A stretch of 64,000 bases of DNA from Amanita rubescens. Taxonomy: Eukaryota; Basidiomycota; Agaricomycetes; Agaricales; Amanitaceae. Within the stretch, counting starts at the first letter, position 1. Every line of letters starts with the position of its first letter. The stretch is from assembly GCA_015039365.1 (NCBI GenBank), contig WION01000206.1, positions 33,517 to 97,516 on the forward strand, written 5' to 3'. A model generated the notes under the pieces. It saw only the letters and a program-made list of their open reading frames with translations. It did not search any database and was not told where the DNA came from. A program made the translations under genes and the position numbers. Of the stretch, positions 55,801 to 64,000 are shown one piece after another.

Positions 55801-58800
55801 ATTGAAGGCAAAGCGTCTCCTTCTAATCCATGCTTCAATATTGTAAAAACTGATAAGTATTGGCGCGCATACCTCGCCGTTGAGCTCATCAATCTGACGT
55901 TGCCGAACCTCGAGCTCCGATGTCTGGCTGCTGTCGGAAAAAGAGTTGGAGACAACCTTCAGGTCAAGCGTATTCCCTTCTATCGTCCGAAAAGATGTGA
56001 TAAAGATATTGAAGAAGTCTGTCCAATCGTCCCCACTGCGTGTCATCGTTACAGAAAAATACGATCCAAAGAAGATGGGCCTACAATTCATCGTGTCCGA
56101 TGGCTTGCTCTACAAGTCTGTCAAGCATGGAAAACATATTAGCTTTGTCCTGACTTGGTCGAAGTTAGTATACTATCTGCAGATTAGATATCCCTTACAT
56201 GCGGAGATTCCTCTTGAGAAATTGAATGCAATGCTGAATTGTTTCGGTAACTAGCCCCTGTAATTCGCCGTGCTGCTTCGCCAAGGACATAAGTTCATCA
56301 ACATCCCGTGAGCCAGAAGGTGCATCGTGGTCAGGGCCCTCCATCGTAAGGGTGCGCGCACGGTCGCGCATTTCTTCTTCGTCTTCAAACTTATCCTCCA
56401 CGTAATGATCTAGATGTGTTAGGAATGCTTCAGGTGCTCCGGTGTATTTTAATGCCTAAGCAAGTCACGGATTAGACGACATGATAAACGTCGCACGCAG
56501 ATCTACTTACCACAGTAGCCTCATTAATTCCTCTGCGAGCAAACTCATCCCGCAATAAGATGCGATCATCTAGAATCTCTGGACAGCTGACGATGGCATT
56601 TACCAATGCCATACAGGCTATTCGACTGTCCCATATGTTTTCTTCGTCGACAACGAGATTAGCGGCATCTTCATCTGTAATTAGCTCTTGGGTAGCCGGC
56701 ACGCGCAGGAATTTGATCAGAGTCTCGAATCGGAATGACTCTTGAAATATTATCCGATAATCAGACAGTGCTGAGAGAACCGCCTTGTGACCTTGCACAG
56801 GGGACACATTGCAAATGGCCACCAGCAATTCCAGAATGAGGGTACGCAACTTGGCAGAGGAAGAATAAAGGGCATAAGCCATGTGCGTTACAACAGTTGG
56901 AGACTCGACGACTCGATCAAAGCCGACCTATGAGTGTTATTGGTAAAAAATGATAGTGAAATCACATATAACTGACCTCTGTGTTGAGTAGAGCTCGAAA
57001 ACATTTAATGGTCTCAAAGATCACTGTATTTTCCGTATCTGTCAAACTCCTCTTCTTTTCAGGACTAGTGATCAATCCAGTTAAGAGACGATCGAGGCCC
57101 TCTACACCATGTTCATTTTCCAGAAAATCTTCGATCCAAGTCAAATCCGCGCTGGATAGATGCACGCGCAATGATATCAGGTGCTTTGCAAGTTTTGGAT
57201 CTGTTGGCTTGAGCGTGCGCAAGGGTTCCATGTACCAACTTGGAGAAGTACTGTCTTTTTTCAAGTTATCTCCTCCTGATAGCGACCACAGGCTAGACCA
57301 AAATCCGCCTGTACTTTGGGGGCTCAGAAATTGGATATCCTCCGCTGGCTCGAATGAGCCTGCGTTGCTAGATATACTGCTCGAGCGCATTGAAGAGTCC
57401 GGAGATGAGGACGGCGCGCCTTGTCCCCAATTACTCAATGACAACCGGCGAAGGAAGCCGGAGTCGCCAGTCAATTGGGGCACCAGTCGCGGTAGCAAAG
57501 CAGAACCGCTTGATGGGCCGTACGAAACAGAATGCGAGGGCGAATGTTTGTGGGCTGCGTGCTTCGGCCTAGTCTGATTATGTTGTTGCAATAGATATCT
57601 TTTATTAAAGTCTGGAAGCTTATACATTGCATCTCTGGTCCCTCCTTTCAGCGCCATGGAGTCCTTTCAAGTGAAGTCAGACGTCTTCGGACAAAGAAAT
57701 TGGAATCACATACTAGCATTGCCTCGAATGCATTGGGGTCGATACTTCCATCTTCTGTACTTTGGATGCTGGAGCCCGTGTGTTGCTCCACGAGTACTGG
57801 CTCACTGACTGTTTTCCGCTTGGTGGACGATTCGACGGAGCCATCGGGCGACATAGGTCGTAGAAAACCAGTAAATATGCTTGATAATGTATTCTGCGGC
57901 ACTAAATCCTTCTCGATCGTGCCCTGAACAGGCACCCCTGCAGGATATTGAATAGCCTTAGCTGTTCCTTCACCCTCGCTATCGTTCTTATCGTCTAGGG
58001 TATTCGCCTCCCTGTTCCTACTTTTGCCCTTGGGATCGTCCGGGCGCCGAAACCACTCCTCTGGAATACAAAATCTAAACGTCCGTTTTGCCTTCCTTGT
58101 AAAGGGATTGACAGTATATGGGAAAGCCAGAATTTCGTACAAGACAGAATCGTACGGCAATTTGGATGACTCTATTAGCGTGTTGTCGAGTCTGCTACAA
58201 TAGCAAGAATTAAATCTTACTTTCTCGATTCCCATCAGTCCACACCTCTTCGATGACATATTCAATGGCTCCAGCTCCAGGTATAGGCAAAGATTTCGCC
58301 AGACCAAGCTCGTCCATCACCATGTCGACAACCTGTTCAATCGTAGACGTCCTCGATATGAAGAACTTGTGCTTAAATCCATCGTGTATCTCGGGTATGC
58401 GCAAAAACGTCAGAGATACGGACAAGAGAGGATGCAAAGACACTAAGCGCAAAACGGGCAGATGCAGGTGCGAAGTCAACGGAAAGGATGAGAAATGCTT
58501 CTGCCTGGATGGACTTGGAGGTACCAAGTTCAGAATAGGTGCTACAGGTGCTGCAGGAGGGAGTAGGCCTTGTCATAACTTTAACTACCCATTAATACTC
58601 AAAGACCGATATACAACTTACCATCACCAAGCGCCTCAAGTTCGTCCTGCTCCCAAGTACGACCATGTTTCTCCTTGCGAATCCGTTGCAATGCCCATCC
58701 ACGATCTTCTAAGCTTCCAAGGGTGCCCTTTGCCACCTCTCCCAAGGCCATAATACTATTGATGACATCCTGTGCTGACCCTTGTTGAGAGACCTCGGCG

Positions 58801-58856
58801 AAGTGAATGGTACCGCTTGGTAGGAGTGTCGGTACAATGAGGCTATCTTCCAGCAT
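52803..58856 (-). CDS. Diaphanous-type formin
   Basis: Actin nucleator and elongator for cytokinesis and hyphal tip growth. From the N terminus (MLEDSLIVPTLLPSGTIHFA): GTPase-binding/FH3 region with RIPEIHDGFKHKFFISRTST, SADLTWIEDFLENEHGVEGL, LRTLILELLVAICNVSPVQG; coiled coil around 55.2-55.9 kb (ALEMKDKEILYLKRAMESVF); FH1 with long proline tracts (54730-55010); FH2 with KRLRPFFWNKLSATSLDSTI, SLPEIRNAVTELDDDKL, LDHLKIACRELRTSPRFKKV and the signature GNALN; then a DAD, GDVDLVIRSIKATTRKTRKR, near 52900, in a last exon reached from the GTTAGT donor at about 53056. The stop is TGA at 52803-52805. More than 15 introns, about 1,700 aa. A Rho-autoinhibited formin (Bni1/SepA class) is inferred from GBD plus DAD. 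Confidence 0.93.
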
Positions 58857-59137
58857 CGCCTTGAACAGATACCACGTATATGTGAAAACCGTTCAATATT
58901 GCAGATGCTCAGCAGGGTTTCATTAAAGATGTTTCCGGGTTCCAGGCGGTAGCGCGAGGCGAGTTAGCGGCGCCAATTGTCCGAGTATAGCATTCGGAAG
59001 GTGCATCACTGGAGCTTCTCATTTACGGCCAAAAAGGCCATATGATGCGGTTTAACCACGTGGCATTATACGACATACATGAGGTATACAAAACTTTGGT
59101 ATAAGTACAGAGTAGCAAAGAAATGGTAAGTATAATA
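58857..59137. promoter_or_regulatory. Formin upstream region
   Basis: 281 bp between the formin start and the MCM6 stop on the same strand; should carry the formin promoter and the MCM6 3' UTR. No other feature seen. Confidence 0.35.
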
Positions 59138-62398
<3,261 letters not shown>

Positions 62399-62516
62399 CG
62401 CTAGATGCGCGGACAGAAAAACGGCATGCCGCGCTAATGACGCGATTTAGGGGAGGTCTTTACGCGTTGCGCGTACTACATAGTAGCCTATAGTAGCACA
62501 GTCCACTGTTACATTA

Positions 62517-62797
62517 GGGGGTTTCAAACATGCCCAACTCAAGGACAACTTGAGCCTCAACTCGAGCCTCAACTCAAGCCTCAACTTGGGCTTGAATCGT
62601 GAATTGGGACCTCCAAATCAAGTAATTATGTGAAATTGAGGTCATAGTTGAGGTAACTGCAAGTTGGGCTGTCGAATCGGCCTCATGAGCCCGATTCCAA
62701 ACCTCAACTTCAGCCCCAATTGTGGAAAAAGTGAGTTTGAATTGTGATCAAGTTGAGGTACAAGTTGAGGATCGAGTTGGACATGTTTGAAACCCCC
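62517..62797. mobile_element. MITE with ~25-bp inverted ends and TA flanks
   Basis: A 281-bp element beginning GGGGGTTTCAAACATGCCCA and ending in the inverted complement of GGGGGTTTCAAACATGTCCA; both ends continue the match into ACTC. TA dinucleotides sit immediately outside each end (62515-62516, 62798-62799), as left by Tc1/mariner insertion. The interior has no coding capacity and contains several copies of a CTCAACT(C/T) word on one arm with AGTTGAGG on the other, so the arms partly fold back. It lies in the 5' gap of MCM6. Confidence 0.82.
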
Positions 62798-62884
62798 TAT
62801 TTATAATACGAAGTACGTCCACAGCCAAGTAGAGTCCTAAAGACTAGGACATTCAAATAATTTCGCACAGCGGCAGCAATCAAA

Positions 62885-63896
62885 TTATCGCTTTGCTCTC
62901 GGGTCCTTTACCTCATACACGCTCAACAAGTCTCGAATTTCGACTTGGAACGCCGCCTAAAAAAGAATAATTCGTCCATAGACCATTAGGGTGAGATCGC
63001 GACTTACGCTTCTATTATATTCTTCTTTCAATGGCCCCGTCTGTCTCCACGCCCAACCAAACTCAGACATCATTCTGTCCTGCATTCCACTATCTCCATC
63101 CAGGAACCTAGCAACACGCAATCGGACATCTCTGGACTTAGTACGCCAGTCAGTAATATCTCGTGGAAATTGTGCGTCCTCTCTTTTTCGGATTTCTTCC
63201 TCTCTGACTCGCAAGGTCTTTCTTTTCCCGCGTAAGTGTAGGAGTTCCTGTTGATATGCATGGTTCATGTGTGCGATATCATCATGCCAGGGTATTTCGA
63301 AGCTTCCAGCATCCCTGGCATCATGATACAGTCTCTGAAAATACGTTCAGTATACGTAAATTGCTTTTGATATGGTAAATACCCCTAGTTTTTCGTAGGA
63401 CGCTATTGCTGTAGTGTCATTTTCGCCACTTGAAAGATACTGTGTTTCATCCTTGGAATTATGACGATGCAACACTTCTTCGTGATATTCCGCTGCATGA
63501 GCAGAATACAAACGTTGAAGATCGTCTAAATGCTGTTGTTTAAGCCTCTTGATCCGCGCATCGAGGCGCGCAGAGTCTTCTGACTCTCTAATCTCTTCAG
63601 TCATTTGTGCAAGGCTAAACAAAGTAAGTTAAACAAAAACGAAGTACGGACGGATGTACTTACGTTGGTATGGGGCGATCTTTCTGTGTAAGGATGTACA
63701 TCGCCTGCCGATACCTATGCAATGCTTCATCTGGGACGGCGACAACTTCACCATTACCATCCTCTCCTTTGTCACCAGTTGGTAATAACAGCGCCCTGGA
63801 AGCGTCCACAGGTGTTTCAGTGAAACCATTCATTCCTCTTTTAGATGGAGATGGGACCCGCGGAGCTGTGTTTTCACCTACTAACAGCTTTAACAT
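62885..63896 (-). CDS. Uncharacterised coiled-coil protein
   Basis: Four exons joined in frame: MLKLLVGENTAPRVPSPSKR to LTQKDRPIPT; LAQMTEEIRESEDSARLDAR with IKRLKQQHLDDLQRLYSAHA; RLYHDARDAGSFEIPWHDDI with NHAYQQELLHLRGKRKTLRV and REEEIRKRED; then AAFQVEIRDLLSVYEVKDPR with TAA at 62885-62887. About 285 aa, mostly charged helix with heptad-like spacing in the second and third exons. I do not recognise it. The start at 63896 is supported by TCA/AAC context and by running out of ORF just upstream, but an additional upstream exon beyond the window edge is possible. Confidence 0.6.
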
Positions 63897-64000
63897 GTTT
63901 GATGTAGACTAGCATCAGAGTACAGTTTCCACTGCTGCTGTTATCGAGTGTAAGCAGTTAAAATCGGCGACCCAATAATAATCGATTTCCATTTCTGGAT

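Noticed and set aside
62540..62780. CRISPR-like short repeats (CTCAACT words)
   Set aside because: Spacing is irregular, the units are only 7-10 bp, and they form the two inverted arms of the MITE in a eukaryotic genome.

Overview
This is a nuclear fragment of a filamentous basidiomycete, almost certainly an Agaricomycete. Genes are dense and split by many 45-60 bp GT-AG introns, there is no operon structure, and the accessory genes are typical of mushroom-forming fungi: FunK1 kinase, NACHT/NLR remnant, caspase-domain proteins, secreted sedolisin. All coordinates are gene-level CDS spans that include introns; splice sites were read by eye.

Left block (1-12.4 kb), mostly conserved genes: secreted sedolisin/tripeptidyl peptidase (+), TLS1/C9orf78-like splicing factor (-), an unrecognised Ser/Arg-rich protein (-), dynein light intermediate chain (-), TIP41 (+), TAF12 (-), RRS1 (+) and TFIIB (-). 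Several pairs are head-to-head with about 100 bp between start codons.

First accessory block (12.4-18.6 kb): a frameshifted, truncated NLR/NACHT relic and a FunK1 kinase carrying an in-frame TAG. They are bracketed by a partial duplication of the 3' end of a low-complexity gene whose full copy is at 17.1-18.5 kb.

Middle (19-26 kb): Btz-domain (CASC3/MLN51-like) protein (-), epoxide-hydrolase-type alpha/beta hydrolase (+), THO complex subunit 3 (+) with a stray copy of its own tail near 21.8 kb, and an eight-cysteine small secreted protein (-).

Second accessory block (26-44 kb): two NOP14 pseudogene fragments, a caspase-domain protein lacking both catalytic residues, its truncated second copy, two copies of an unrecognised family with a repeated WAGxR motif, a kinase-like gene and a broken PPR gene. 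The caspase plus WAGxR pair at 31.6-35.4 kb is repeated at 41.1-44.2 kb, with a NOP14 fragment fused to the front of the second copy. A third WAGxR paralogue lies alone at 51.8-52.4 kb.

Right block (44-64 kb), conserved genes: lipin/PAH1 phosphatidate phosphatase (-), a small conserved protein (-), RRN3 (+), a full-length diaphanous-type formin (-), MCM6 (-), a 281-bp TA-flanked MITE, and a coiled-coil protein (-).

Single-base frame breaks occur even in genes expected to be essential (TLS1, RRN3). Some apparent pseudogenes may therefore reflect assembly indels; those with truncation plus several lesions are the convincing ones.
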